In this document: piece after piece, positions 9,383-18,379 of the stretch
Numbering within the stretch: the first letter of the stretch is position 1
Layout of the letters: the number at the start of each line of letters is the position of its first letter
NCBI RefSeq assembly: GCF_025136295.1
Contig: NZ_CP062788.1
Location: forward strand, 3,985,588-4,049,587
Direction: 5' to 3'
Source: Aestuariispira ectoiniformans
GTDB lineage: Bacteria > Pseudomonadota > Alphaproteobacteria > UBA8366 > Aestuariispiraceae
DNA length: 64,000 nucleotides
Made by a program: the position numbers and the translations under genes
The notes under the pieces: generated by a model
Told to the model about the DNA's origin: nothing
Databases searched by the model: none
The model's input: only the letters and a program-made list of their open reading frames with translations

Positions 9383-10012
9383 ATGTATATTCCAGACCAT
9401 TTCAACGAGACCAACCCGCATCACCTGCGCGAGGTGATGCGCCAGCATGATTTTGCCACGGTGATGACGGCACAGGACACCCCGGACGGCCTGCCGATGA
9501 TCAGCCATATTCCCCTCGTTCTGGAGGGCGAAGACCGATTGATCGGCCATACGGCGCGCAGCAATCCGCACTGGCGCCTGTTCGAGAATGGACGGCCGAC
9601 AAGGGCAATCTTCCACGGGCCCCATGGTTACGTCTCGCCCCGCTGGTATGTGTCGGACAAGCTTGTCCCGACCTGGAATTACGTTGTCGTTCACGCAACG
9701 GGCTCCGCCCGTGTGATGACAGACGAGGAAGAGTGCCTGAAGGCTATGGAAAAGCTGGTCACCATCTATGAAACATGCGAAGAAGGATGGCGCATGAACA
9801 GGCTGTCCGAGCGGGCCATAACGGGTCTTCTCCGGGGGATCGTCCCGTTTGAAATCTGGATTGAGCAGTTGGAAGGCAAATTCAAGCTGAGCCAGAACCG
9901 GTCGGCGGAAGATAAGGATGGCGTCATCCGCCATCTTGGCAACAGCGTAAATTCCACGGACCGCGACCTGGCTGCCTGGATGGCGGACATACAGGAGGAA
10001 CCTGCCGACTAA
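9383..10012 (+). CDS. PaiB-like FMN-binding protein
   Basis: The protein starts MYIPDHFNETNPHHLREVM and has TARSNPHWRLFENGRPTRAI, HGYVSPRWYVS and VPTWNYVVVHATG, the signature order of the PaiB/FMN-binding split-barrel family (about 205-215 residues; here 209). In Bacillus, PaiB is described as a negative transcriptional regulator. In proteobacteria these proteins are usually annotated as FMN-binding without proven function. ATG 9383 is chosen because CAGGAG lies 7 bases before it; an earlier ATG at 9356 has no ribosome-binding site. It converges with the dienelactone hydrolase gene, overlapping by 4 bases. Confidence 0.9.
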   Translation: MYIPDHFNETNPHHLREVMRQHDFATVMTAQDTPDGLPMISHIPLVLEGEDRLIGHTARSNPHWRLFENGRPTRAIFHGPHGYVSPRWYVSDKLVPTWNYVVVHATGSARVMTDEEECLKAMEKLVTIYETCEEGWRMNRLSERAITGLLRGIVPFEIWIEQLEGKFKLSQNRSAEDKDGVIRHLGNSVNSTDRDLAAWMADIQEEPAD

Positions 10013-10686
10013 CCCACTGTCTGCTGCAGCAGGCCGATGGTCCGGTGCCAGGCCAGCTCCGCCGACCCCTTGTCGAAATCAGCCCGCCGGTCACAGTTGA
10101 AACCGTGACCCGCCGGATAGGACAGGATCGGGATTTCAGGATGCGCGGCCTGGATTCGGGCAACACTTTCTGCCGGGATGCTCGCGTCTTTCTCGCCGAA
10201 ATGCAGCATGATCGGGCAACGCGGGGTCTCATCCAGATAACTCGGAATCTGCGCCCCGTAATATGCCACGGCACAGTCAACCGCCGCCAGGCGGCAGGCG
10301 GAAAGCCAGGTCAACGTCCCACCCCAGCAGAAACCGACCACGGCGGCCTTGCGGACCCCTTCATGCTTCAGGAATTGCGCGCCCGCGTCGATATCCAAAA
10401 GCGCACTGTCCCAGTCCAGACTATCCTTGAGGGCCTTGCCCCTGGCCACGCCTTCCGCGTCATAGTCCAGTTCCACCCCCGGTTCCGCCCGATCAAACAG
10501 GGCCGGGGCAACCGCGTAATAACCGGCATCCGCCAGCTTGTCACAGACCGAGCGGATATGATCGTTGACGCCGAATATTTCCTGAATGACCACAACGCCG
10601 CCATGGGTCGGCGTTTCCGGTCTGACCCAATAGGCGGACAGTTCCTGTCCGTCGCTCGCCTGTAGAGTGATTGTCTCGCCTGTCAT
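10009..10686 (-). CDS. Dienelactone hydrolase family protein
   Basis: This is an alpha/beta hydrolase of 225 residues. The nucleophile is the cysteine in GFCWGG (about residue 120), the acid is Asp in GEKDASIP, and the base is His in AGHGFNCD, so the Cys-Asp-His triad of carboxymethylenebutenolidase relatives is complete. VVVIQEIFGVNDHIRSVCDKLADAGY is also typical. The true substrate is unknown for most members. Start ATG 10686 has GAGGG 7 bases upstream; the GTG at 10710 lies inside a hairpin. It sits downstream of ychF on the same strand. Confidence 0.9.
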   Translation of the reverse strand: MTGETITLQASDGQELSAYWVRPETPTHGGVVVIQEIFGVNDHIRSVCDKLADAGYYAVAPALFDRAEPGVELDYDAEGVARGKALKDSLDWDSALLDIDAGAQFLKHEGVRKAAVVGFCWGGTLTWLSACRLAAVDCAVAYYGAQIPSYLDETPRCPIMLHFGEKDASIPAESVARIQAAHPEIPILSYPAGHGFNCDRRADFDKGSAELAWHRTIGLLQQTVG

Positions 10687-10690
10687 ATCC

Positions 10691-10718
10691 ATGCCCTCGC
10701 GAAAATCCACGAGGGCAT
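10691..10718 (-). promoter_or_regulatory. Hairpin covering the dienelactone hydrolase ribosome-binding site
   Basis: ATGCCCTCG (10691-10699) and CGAGGGCAT (10710-10718) are perfect inverted repeats with a 10-base loop. On the minus strand the 3' arm contains the GAGGG ribosome-binding site of the hydrolase. No T tract follows, so it is not an obvious terminator for ychF. Confidence 0.5.
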
Positions 10719-10722
10719 AATA

Positions 10723-11823
10723 TCAGACATTAAAGCGGAAGTGGAAGACGTCACCATCCTTCACCAGATAGTCGCGTCCTTCCAGACGCATCTTGCCTGC
10801 TTCCTTGGCACCTGCTTCGCCGCCACCGGCCACATAATCCTCATAGGAGAAGGTTTCTGCGCAGATGAAGCCGCGTTCGAAATCGGTGTGAATGACGCCA
10901 GCCGCCTGCGGAGCCTTGGCGCCGTCGAAGACGGTCCAGGCGCGCGCCTCTTTCGGGCCGATCGTGAAGAAGGTGATCTGTTTCAGAAGTTTGTAACCGG
11001 CACGGATGACACGGGTCAGCCCCGTTTCCTCCAGGCCCAAATCAGCCAGAAATTCGGCCTTTTCCTCCGGATCGTCAAGCTGCGCCACCTCGGCTTCGAT
11101 TGCCGCAGAAATCACAACGCTTTCCGCGCCCTGTTCCTTGGCCATGGCTGCAACCTTGGCGGAAAACTCATTGCCCTCGGCGGCGGAATCTTCGTCAACG
11201 TTACAGACATAAAGCACCGGCTTGGAGGTCAGTAGCTGCAGACGACGGAAACGAACCTCGTCATCCTTGTCCACTTCCATCACACGCGCAGGCTTGCCAT
11301 CCTGCAACAGTTTCAGCGCCGTTTCCATCAGCGCCATTTCCGCCTTGGCTTCCTTGTCACCGCTGCGCAGACGCTTGGTCATATTGGCGATGCGTTTTTC
11401 CAGGCTTTCCATGTCCGCCAGCATCAGTTCCGTCTCGATCGTTTCCGCATCGCGGATCGGATCGACGTTGCCATCCACATGGGTGATGTCGCCATCATCG
11501 AAGCAGCGCAACACATGGCAGATAGCATCCGTTTCCCGGATGTTGCCCAGGAACTGGTTGCCCAGGCCTTCCCCCTTGGACGCGCCCTTCACCAGACCGG
11601 CGATGTCGACAAATTCCAACTGGGTCGGGATGATTTTACCGGAACCGGCCAGCTCTGCCAGTTTTTCCAAGCGCTCATCAGGCACGCCCACACGGCCGGT
11701 ATTCGGTTCGATGGTGCAGAAGGGGTAGTTGGCGGATTCTGCCGCCTGGGTCTGGGTCAGCGCATTGAACAGGGTGGATTTACCCACATTCGGCAAACCG
11801 ACAATACCGCAATTGAAACCCAT
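10723..11823 (-). CDS. ychF: Ribosome-binding ATPase YchF (Obg-like ATPase)
   Basis: YchF is a TRAFAC-class NTPase that prefers ATP and binds the ribosome. The P-loop GLPNVGKSTLFNALT is at residues 9-23, FVDIAGLVKGASKGEGLGNQFL follows, the altered G4 motif is CNVDE, and the C-terminal TGS domain holds FDGAKAPQAAGVIHTDFERGFI and FHFRFNV. The 366-residue length is standard. It is transcribed after pth (70-base gap), the usual alphaproteobacterial order. Confidence 0.97.
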   Translation of the reverse strand: MGFNCGIVGLPNVGKSTLFNALTQTQAAESANYPFCTIEPNTGRVGVPDERLEKLAELAGSGKIIPTQLEFVDIAGLVKGASKGEGLGNQFLGNIRETDAICHVLRCFDDGDITHVDGNVDPIRDAETIETELMLADMESLEKRIANMTKRLRSGDKEAKAEMALMETALKLLQDGKPARVMEVDKDDEVRFRRLQLLTSKPVLYVCNVDEDSAAEGNEFSAKVAAMAKEQGAESVVISAAIEAEVAQLDDPEEKAEFLADLGLEETGLTRVIRAGYKLLKQITFFTIGPKEARAWTVFDGAKAPQAAGVIHTDFERGFICAETFSYEDYVAGGGEAGAKEAGKMRLEGRDYLVKDGDVFHFRFNV

Positions 11824-11893
11824 GTCTTTCTTCCTTCCACACTCACAGGCAACCCGCCTCTGCGACCGCCCAAAATCCTAATATCTTGCTCGT

Positions 11894-12625
11894 TTAAGCG
11901 TCGCCACCGCCGAATTTGGCCTTTGCCTTTGCAAGCGCCTGGGCCAGAGCCGTCTTGGGGCTGGCCCGGTCCACCGACGGGGCCGTTTCATTCTTCGGCT
12001 TTTGCGGTGTTGCTTCGGGCTGCTTCGCCCGGTCGCCATCCCGTTTCTGATTGGCGGGCGGCTTCAGCCTTAACGCCACCTTGGTCATGTAATCGCCGGG
12101 GCCTTTGTCCGGCAGCACCGGGAATGCATCAACGACCGCATCCAGCAGCTTTTCCATCGACGGCCATTCCGCCTTGGAGAAATCCCCCAGAACATGGGAA
12201 TGAACCTTGGCCTTGTCTCCCGGATGCCCGATCCCCAGACGAATACGCCAGTAGTCTTTCCCGATATGCGCATCCAGGCTGCGCAGGCCGTTATGGCCGC
12301 CGTGACCGCCGCTCTGTTTGACCTTAAGCTTACCCGCCGGAAGGTCCAGTTCATCATAGATAACATAGACATCCGATGGCGCCAGTTTGAAGAAACGAAC
12401 GGCTTCTCCAACGGCACGCCCCGATTCGTTCATGAAGGTTGTCGGTTTCAGGACCATCACCTTCTCACCACCGAGTGTACCTTCGGACACCAGGCCCTGA
12501 AAGCGGGCCTTCCATGGACCAAAGGAATGGCGGCGGACGAACTCGTCCACCGCCATAAACCCGATGTTGTGTCGGTTTTTTTCGTATTTGGGACCTGGAT
12601 TGCCCAATCCGACAAGCAACAGCAT
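11894..12625 (-). CDS. pth: Peptidyl-tRNA hydrolase
   Basis: Pth recycles peptidyl-tRNA released from stalled ribosomes. [20 protein letters not shown] carries the catalytic histidine; FMNESGRAV and [22 protein letters not shown] line the active site, and [10 protein letters not shown] follows. The core ends near residue 190. A hydrophilic, Lys/Ala/Pro-rich tail of about 50 residues follows ([15 protein letters not shown] to the end), longer than the E. coli enzyme. ATG 12625 is preferred over TTG 12631 because CGGAG sits 7 bases upstream. It lies 15 bases after rplY. Confidence 0.96.
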   Translation of the reverse strand: MLLLVGLGNPGPKYEKNRHNIGFMAVDEFVRRHSFGPWKARFQGLVSEGTLGGEKVMVLKPTTFMNESGRAVGEAVRFFKLAPSDVYVIYDELDLPAGKLKVKQSGGHGGHNGLRSLDAHIGKDYWRIRLGIGHPGDKAKVHSHVLGDFSKAEWPSMEKLLDAVVDAFPVLPDKGPGDYMTKVALRLKPPANQKRDGDRAKQPEATPQKPKNETAPSVDRASPKTALAQALAKAKAKFGGGDA

Positions 12626-12640
12626 CGGCAATCTCCGGGA

Positions 12641-13309
12641 TTACTCCTCGGAAGCTTCTGCCGCTGCGGCTTCGGTTTCAGCAACCGTCGGCACTTCAGC
12701 GGTTTCTTCTTCGCCTTCACCACCTTCGATGTCAGCTTCCGTACGCGGAGCTTCTATGTTCAGGACAACCGGGTCACGGTCGGTGATGGCGGATTCGACG
12801 CCCTTCGGCAGATCAACAGCGGAGATACGAACCGTATCGCCCAGGTTAACCTTGGCCAGGTCCAGTTCCAGTTCCTGCGGGATATCACCAGCAGAGCAGA
12901 TCAGCTCCAGTTCGTGACGGACGACGGACAGAACGCCGCCTTCTTTGATGCCCGGGCAGTTGTCTTCATTGATCAGAACAACCGGCACGTTCACGTGAAC
13001 CTTGGACTTGGCGGAAACGCGAACGAAGTCGACATGTTCCGGGGCATCGGTCACCGGGTGGAACTGAATGTCACGCGCGAGCGCCTTCTCCTTCTTACCG
13101 CCTTCCACGTCGATGGTGTAAACGGTGGAGAAGAAGTGGCCGCTTTCCAGGCCTTTCCAGATGATGCGCGGGTCGATCGCGATCATTTCCGGTTCTTTGC
13201 TGTCGCCATAGACAACTCCGGGGACCAGGCCTTCACGGCGCGTGGCCCGAGCTGCCCCCTTACCGGCCCGGTCCCGCTTTTTAGCGGGGATGGTGTTCAA
13301 TTCGCTCAT
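12641..13309 (-). CDS. rplY: Ribosomal protein bL25, long (CTC/TL5) form
   Basis: bL25 binds 5S rRNA. The 222-residue protein has the L25 domain (KKRDRAGKGAARATRREGLVPGVVYG) followed by the CTC-type C-terminal domain (VPVVLINEDNCPGIKEGGVL, LELDLAKVNLGDTVRISAVDLPKGV) and an acidic tail. AAGGAG precedes the ATG. It is located between prs and pth, as in most alphaproteobacteria. Confidence 0.96.
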   Translation of the reverse strand: MSELNTIPAKKRDRAGKGAARATRREGLVPGVVYGDSKEPEMIAIDPRIIWKGLESGHFFSTVYTIDVEGGKKEKALARDIQFHPVTDAPEHVDFVRVSAKSKVHVNVPVVLINEDNCPGIKEGGVLSVVRHELELICSAGDIPQELELDLAKVNLGDTVRISAVDLPKGVESAITDRDPVVLNIEAPRTEADIEGGEGEEETAEVPTVAETEAAAAEASEE

Positions 13310-13428
13310 TTTAGTGCTCCTTTGACTTAAGCGACCGGTCTTGCCTCCAGGGGTGCAAAACCGGCAAAAGACGACCGACCCCGCGCTCTTAAAAGCGGGG
13401 TCTGGCCGAATTCCGCGCCTCTATACAC

Positions 13429-14364
13429 TTAATCGAAGAGGCTGGAAACTGATTTTTCTTCCGAAATACGCATAATCGCCTCGGCCAGCAACGGTGCCAC
13501 GCTGACCTGACGGATGTTGTGGCTGACCCGAACGGCTTCGGTGGCCTGGATCGAGTCCGTGGTGACCAGCGATTCCAGCGGCGAGGAGGACACGCGCGCA
13601 ACCGCGCCGCCGCTCAACACACCGTGGGAGATATAGGCGCTGACCGAGGTTGCCCCGTTGTCCATCAGCGCCTTGGCCGCATTGCAAAGCGTGCCTGCAC
13701 TGTCGACGATATCGTCAATCAGGATACAACGGCGGCCCTTCGGATCACCAATGATGTTCATGACTTCGGAAACACCGGCGCGTTCGCGGCGTTTGTCGAT
13801 GATCGCCAGATCCGCATCAATGCGTTTGGCCAGTGCACGGGCACGAACCACGCCGCCCACGTCCGGCGAAACAACCAGTGTCTTGTCGTCTGCGTTCAGG
13901 TGCTTTTTCAAATCTTCGCACAGAACCGGCAATGCATAGAGATTGTCGGTCGGGATGTCGAAGAAGCCCTGGATCTGACCGGCGTGCAGGTCGATGGTCA
14001 ACACGCGATCCGCACCGGCGGTTTCCAGCATGTTGGCGACCAGCTTGGCCGAAATCGGCGTGCGGGGACCGGTTTTACGATCCTGGCGGGAATAACCGAA
14101 GTAAGGAATGACCGCCGTAATACGCCGCGCGGAACCGCGTTTCAGCGCATCGATCATGACCAGCAATTCCATCAGGTTATCGTTGGCCGGGAAGTTGGTC
14201 GGCTGTACGACGAAGACATCTTCGCCACGTACGTTTTCCAGGATTTCAACGAAGATTTCCATGTCGGAGAACCGACGGATGGAGGCTTTCGTCAACGGAA
14301 CATTCAAATAGGCCGAAATGGCTTCCGCCAACGGCTGGTTGGAATTACCAGATAGGATTTTCAT
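13429..14364 (-). CDS. prs: Ribose-phosphate pyrophosphokinase
   Basis: The enzyme makes PRPP from ribose-5-phosphate and ATP for nucleotide, His and Trp synthesis. [20 protein letters not shown] opens the protein. [39 protein letters not shown] and the PRPP loop [21 protein letters not shown] are conserved. ATG 14364 gives 311 residues, the family norm; upstream in-frame codons to 14439 would add a non-homologous 25 residues. It is transcribed toward rplY. The 137-base gap to the lipoprotein gene shows no feature. Confidence 0.97.
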   Translation of the reverse strand: MKILSGNSNQPLAEAISAYLNVPLTKASIRRFSDMEIFVEILENVRGEDVFVVQPTNFPANDNLMELLVMIDALKRGSARRITAVIPYFGYSRQDRKTGPRTPISAKLVANMLETAGADRVLTIDLHAGQIQGFFDIPTDNLYALPVLCEDLKKHLNADDKTLVVSPDVGGVVRARALAKRIDADLAIIDKRRERAGVSEVMNIIGDPKGRRCILIDDIVDSAGTLCNAAKALMDNGATSVSAYISHGVLSGGAVARVSSSPLESLVTTDSIQATEAVRVSHNIRQVSVAPLLAEAIMRISEEKSVSSLFD

Positions 14365-14576
14365 GTCGCCCGCTCTTCTCGGGTGGTTCGCGCAAAACCA
14401 ATCAATTAACTTTGCCTGCCGGCCTCCGGCTTTCGTCAAGCGCCCAGCATCGACGGAGGCGGCCCGAAATCGCGCCTTCTATATCAGGGGCATCAACATC
14501 TGTAAACGGCCCATTCGACCTTAATGCCCCTTCCCGGCAAACCGTTGCCGCGTTGCAGCATAGACCTAGCGCACCA

Positions 14577-15476
14577 TCAGCTTTGCGGCTTGCCGTCCTC
14601 CACCCCCGCGCCAGCGATGATGGAATGCACCTCAACGACGCTTGGCAGGACCGCGGTTGCCGCGTAATAGGCCGCATCCCCCCAACGTCCGTCCAGTGAT
14701 CCTTTGGGAACCCGGTTTTCCTGTTTGATCCGGGCCAGTTCACTGCCGTCTGGCCGGGTCATAATCCAGGTCAGCGTAACCTGGTCGCTGTCTGGATCAA
14801 CTGGCGCGACAGCCACCTTGCCGCCGACAATAATATCTGCCGCCCCGGCATCATCGGTCAGGGGAACATCGGCGTTCTTAAGCAACAGACGCAGACTGCG
14901 GATAAGCGCCTTGTTACCGTCACCGGGCGCGCCGGTGACCTGTCCCATGGCGACATGGGCACCGGCCACCGCTTCGGCCTTGGCCGCTGCCTCCAGCCGG
15001 GTCGGCTTCAAGGCCTTTGAAATATCCGCCGCGGTCCTCTCCGCAACCTTCTGCAACAGGTCGTGCCGCCCCATGGTCCAGGCGGTCGACGAGGATGGCA
15101 GGATGAAGTCCCCCTGTTCCACAATCGTGCCGTCGGCTTTTTTCAGGGCCCACTGATAGTAAAGCTGTCCTGCGGCCTGACGTCCGCCCCCGGCAAGATA
15201 ATAGGCATCCCCCGCAGTCCCCCGTGTGGTCGACAGGATATCCCAGTCATGCAGCTTGTTGCTGATCATGGCGGCCAGCAGCGCACCGCTTTCCCCCATC
15301 GTGCCGCGTACCGGCGCGACATAGATCACGCGGTTGTCACGCAGGGACAGCATGGGGTTATCAATCTTTTGGGCCAGGGAACGCGTTTTATAGGGACGCG
15401 GAAGCTCCCCGCAGCCCCCCAACAGAACCGTCGCGAGGACAACCGCCCCAAGCACCCGTGCGAATCTAGAGAACAA
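14577..15476 (-). CDS. Predicted lipoprotein of unknown function
   Basis: I do not recognise a named family. A signal peptide (FARVLGAVVLATVLLGGC) ends in the lipobox LLGGC, so the mature protein should be lipid-anchored from the cysteine. The following 270 residues contain VIYVAPVRGTMGESGALLAAMI and TLTWIMTRPDGSELARIKQENRVPKGSLDGRW, which suggest a beta-rich periplasmic domain with a repeated fold (two similar halves around residues 45-130 and 165-250). It is transcribed toward prs and lies 63 bases after the creatinase-like gene. Confidence 0.8.
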   Translation of the reverse strand: MFSRFARVLGAVVLATVLLGGCGELPRPYKTRSLAQKIDNPMLSLRDNRVIYVAPVRGTMGESGALLAAMISNKLHDWDILSTTRGTAGDAYYLAGGGRQAAGQLYYQWALKKADGTIVEQGDFILPSSSTAWTMGRHDLLQKVAERTAADISKALKPTRLEAAAKAEAVAGAHVAMGQVTGAPGDGNKALIRSLRLLLKNADVPLTDDAGAADIIVGGKVAVAPVDPDSDQVTLTWIMTRPDGSELARIKQENRVPKGSLDGRWGDAAYYAATAVLPSVVEVHSIIAGAGVEDGKPQS

Positions 15477-15539
15477 AACAGCCAGCCACCATTGCCAAAA
15501 GGCATAACGCCAAGAATTGAATCAGATATGGCATGACCT

Positions 15540-16691
15540 CTACCGTGTTATCAGGGACAAATCCAGATTGCAGATCGGTTCCGCGCCACTTTGCGTGACG
15601 ATGGATGACCGTCCCAATGTCTGGGCGACACCGGTATCCGAATTCACGATGATGATATGAATAAAAAAGGCCATGCCGGGCTCGATGGCAACGGGATTGC
15701 CTTCATAGAACATCGGCCAATCCATCCAGTTCGGGGCAAATGTCGTCCCCATGGCATAGCCGCAGGCATTCAGGCGATGCTTGCGATAGCCAGCCTCATC
15801 CAGGGTGCGGGCGTGGGCATCAAAGACCGCCCCCATAACATTTCCAGGCTTCAAAGCGTCTTCGCAGGCCAGCAGCGCCGTTTTTGCCACATCAAACATT
15901 TCACTGTGCAGCGGGTCCGGCTCACCGATCACGATCGTGTTCATGGCGGCGGCATGATAGTGGCGATACACACCGGCGTATTCGATGGTGAGCTGATCGT
16001 GGGCCGACAGGATACGCCGACCGCTTTTATACCGGCAAAGCAGGGCATCGGGGCCGGAACCAATAATAAATTCGTTACCGGGATAATCCCCGCCACCGGC
16101 AAAGACCGCACCTTGCATGGCGGCAAGAATTTCACCTTCATCCGCCCCGGCGCCCGCCAGCCGTTTGGCCTCTGAAAGTGCCGCATCGGATAATTCCCCT
16201 GCCCGGCGGGTATAGGCCAGTTCGGCATCACTTTTAACCAGGCGAAGGCGGCTGATCAGGAAAGAGGCGTCTTCCATCTGCGCGAAACCGTCAAGGGCAG
16301 CCTCAAGGCGGCGGCCATTGGCGGCGGTCAGGCCATAGGCCTCCCATTCGACACCAAGCCGGGCATTTTCCAGCCCCCATTTCGCCAGCATGGGTTTCAG
16401 CTCCTGTGCCGGATTGGCCCCGTCCCGATCCACCCAGATGCGGATATCCTGAAGGGTAGAGGTATGCTGCGCCTGACGAAGGTCCGGAGCGCGTGTCAGC
16501 AGAAAATGGGAACCATCTGCCTTCAGCACCAGACATTGGAAATAAACATAACCGAAAGTGTCATAGCCGGTCAGGTAGTACATGCTTTCCTGCCGGAAAA
16601 TCAAAAGGGCATCCAATCCTTCCTCTACCATCCGCGCACAGGTTCGATCACGTCGTGACGCAAGTTCGGATTCGGAAAAATGGATCGCCAT
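15540..16691 (-). CDS. M24 (creatinase/Xaa-Pro peptidase) fold protein lacking metal ligands
   Basis: The 383-residue protein has the two-domain layout of the family: ESMYYLTGYDTFGYVYFQCL in the N-domain, and a pita-bread domain with DYPGNEFIIGSG and MDWPMFYEGNPVAIEPGM. The five metal-binding positions do not match. The first Asp position is E237 (TIEYAG), the second is A248 (YHAAAMNT), the histidine motif GHG is CGY, and the two Glu positions read FIHII and TLGRS. It therefore resembles metal-free creatinase-like enzymes that act on amidino or lactam substrates. I cannot name the substrate. ATG 16691 opens MAIHFSESELASRR. Confidence 0.85.
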   Translation of the reverse strand: MAIHFSESELASRRDRTCARMVEEGLDALLIFRQESMYYLTGYDTFGYVYFQCLVLKADGSHFLLTRAPDLRQAQHTSTLQDIRIWVDRDGANPAQELKPMLAKWGLENARLGVEWEAYGLTAANGRRLEAALDGFAQMEDASFLISRLRLVKSDAELAYTRRAGELSDAALSEAKRLAGAGADEGEILAAMQGAVFAGGGDYPGNEFIIGSGPDALLCRYKSGRRILSAHDQLTIEYAGVYRHYHAAAMNTIVIGEPDPLHSEMFDVAKTALLACEDALKPGNVMGAVFDAHARTLDEAGYRKHRLNACGYAMGTTFAPNWMDWPMFYEGNPVAIEPGMAFFIHIIIVNSDTGVAQTLGRSSIVTQSGAEPICNLDLSLITR

Positions 16692-17023
16692 GCCCTGTGC
16701 CTCTTTTCAATGAATAGTAGGTATAACCGGATACTTTGCTGCGACACTATGCAGGCTCTCTTTTATGAACTCAAGGAGACAGTCCCCCACCTCCCGAAAC
16801 GAACAACGAAACCTATACAATCCGCCCCTTCCCGTATTATTTTTATCCCCGCCATACGAGCATACCACACCACCCAATTATTTAACGAATTATTAACTTC
16901 CATACCAAAAGCTCATAGTTGCGGCTGCCCTAATTAAATTCACGCTTATACAACCGTGAATAACATCCAGACCAACGACATCCGCATATCCATTTAATGC
17001 TGACTTGAAGGGGGGAAACCGAA
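16692..17023. other. Gene-free AT-rich spacer with CtrA-type box
   Basis: No gene is supported in these 332 bases. TTAA-N7-TTAA at 16882-16896 is a perfect CtrA consensus 128 bases before the globin-coupled MCP, and a half-site-like TTAA lies further downstream. AAGGGGGG just before 17024 is the MCP ribosome-binding site. The left part is the upstream region of the M24-fold gene. Confidence 0.6.
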
Positions 17024-18271
17024 ATGTCAGAGATGGAACTCAATATGGAGCGGTTGAATTTTCTCCAACTGAATACCGATGACAGGCAACGTCTGACCGA
17101 GCTGAGACCCCATGTGGAAGCGGCCTTGCCGAATATCATCGAGGCGTTTTACAGCCACGTCACCAGCTACCCGGAACTCGCCAAGAAATTCGACAAGCCC
17201 GGCATCCTGGAACATGCGAAAGAGGCCCAGGCCCGCCACTGGCTGGACGGTATTTTTGGCGGACGTTTCGACGGCGACTATATGGAAAGCGCCGACAGGA
17301 TCGGTAAAACACATGAACGGATCGGCCTTGAGCCCCGTTGGTATATGGGCGGCTACTGTCTTGTCCTGAACCGGCTGTCCAGATTGATCGCCGATGTCTA
17401 TTCAGGCGACCGGGAAAAGACAGATGACATGCTGGATGCCGTGCACAAAGCCATTTTCCTTGATATGGACATTGCCATTTCGGTCTACTTCCAGGCAATG
17501 CAGGATCGGGCGGCCGAAACTTTAAACGGCCACGCAAACCGGTTTGAAAGTGACGTCGGGTCCATTGTGGGGATCGTGAAAACGGCCGCGTCGGAGCTGC
17601 GGGAAACCTCCGCCAGCATGAGCGCCGCCGCAGAGGAAGCGGACGCCCAGGCAAGCGCCGTAGCAGCCGCCGCAGACCAGCTTAACCAATCCATCGAGGA
17701 AATCGGGCGGCAGGCGCTGAACGGGTCTACCATCACGTCTCAGGCTGTGGAACGCGCCCGTCAGTCAAACGAACGTGTCGGCACCCTGGCGGACTCATCG
17801 GAAAAAATCGGCGATGTGGTCAAACTGATCAACGATATCGCCAACCAGACCAACCTGCTGGCCCTCAACGCAACCATCGAGGCGGCCCGCGCTGGTGAGG
17901 CCGGGAAAGGTTTTGCCGTTGTCGCCAGCGAGGTCAAGACACTGGCGTCTCAAACGGCAAAGGCCACCGACGAGATCACCCAGCAAATCGCGAAAATTCA
18001 AAATGAGACCAAATCCGCCGTTTCCTCCATTGGGGAAATCGCCGAATCGGTCGACAGCATGAGCGAAATTGCCGATGCTATCTCTGCGGCCATAGAAGAA
18101 CAACATGCCGCGACGCAAGAAGTGAGCAGTAACATCAGCGGGGTCCGGGACGCCTCCGCCCAGACCGGGCTGGCCGCCAAGGAAACAATGACTGCGGCCT
18201 CGGACCTGCTCGATCAGGCAAACGAGCTGTCGGACAAGGTGGATGGCTTCCTTGAGGAAATCAGGACCTGA
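17024..18271 (+). CDS. Globin-coupled chemotaxis/aerotaxis transducer (HemAT-like)
   Basis: This is a soluble receptor of 415 residues without membrane segments. Residues 8-165 form a protoglobin-type sensor: [15 protein letters not shown], then [18 protein letters not shown], in which H97 is the likely proximal haem ligand. A methyl-accepting domain follows with the tip [20 protein letters not shown]. Family members sense oxygen and feed CheA. It has a CtrA-type box upstream. A solo periplasmic binding protein gene follows about 110 bases later. Confidence 0.93.
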   Translation: MSEMELNMERLNFLQLNTDDRQRLTELRPHVEAALPNIIEAFYSHVTSYPELAKKFDKPGILEHAKEAQARHWLDGIFGGRFDGDYMESADRIGKTHERIGLEPRWYMGGYCLVLNRLSRLIADVYSGDREKTDDMLDAVHKAIFLDMDIAISVYFQAMQDRAAETLNGHANRFESDVGSIVGIVKTAASELRETSASMSAAAEEADAQASAVAAAADQLNQSIEEIGRQALNGSTITSQAVERARQSNERVGTLADSSEKIGDVVKLINDIANQTNLLALNATIEAARAGEAGKGFAVVASEVKTLASQTAKATDEITQQIAKIQNETKSAVSSIGEIAESVDSMSEIADAISAAIEEQHAATQEVSSNISGVRDASAQTGLAAKETMTAASDLLDQANELSDKVDGFLEEIRT

Positions 18272-18300
18272 CCTGTCCACGACCAGCACCGGCGTTTAGC

Positions 18301-18374
18301 AAAACGCCCGCGGCGATGAGTTCGCCCGGTGCACATGCGCCCGCGGATTTTCCCCCTTCATTCGCGGGCGTTTT
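18301..18374 (+). terminator. Terminator region with two alternative hairpins
   Basis: CGCGGGCG at 18363-18370, followed by TTTT, can pair with CGCCCGCG at 18338-18345 (17-base loop). Extended as CGCGGGCGTTTT it can instead pair with AAAACGCCCGCG at 18301-18312. The first form is a plausible terminator for the MCP. The two forms exclude each other. Confidence 0.55.
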
Positions 18375-18379
18375 CCTTT

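Noticed and set aside
13389-13430. Inverted repeat CCCCGC/GCGGGG after prs as a terminator
   Set aside because: The stem is present, but no T tract follows on the minus strand, so termination is not supported; read-through into rplY remains likely.
14365-14439. 25-residue N-terminal extension of PRPP synthetase
   Set aside because: The enzyme family begins at MKILSGNSN (14364); the extension has no homologous pattern.
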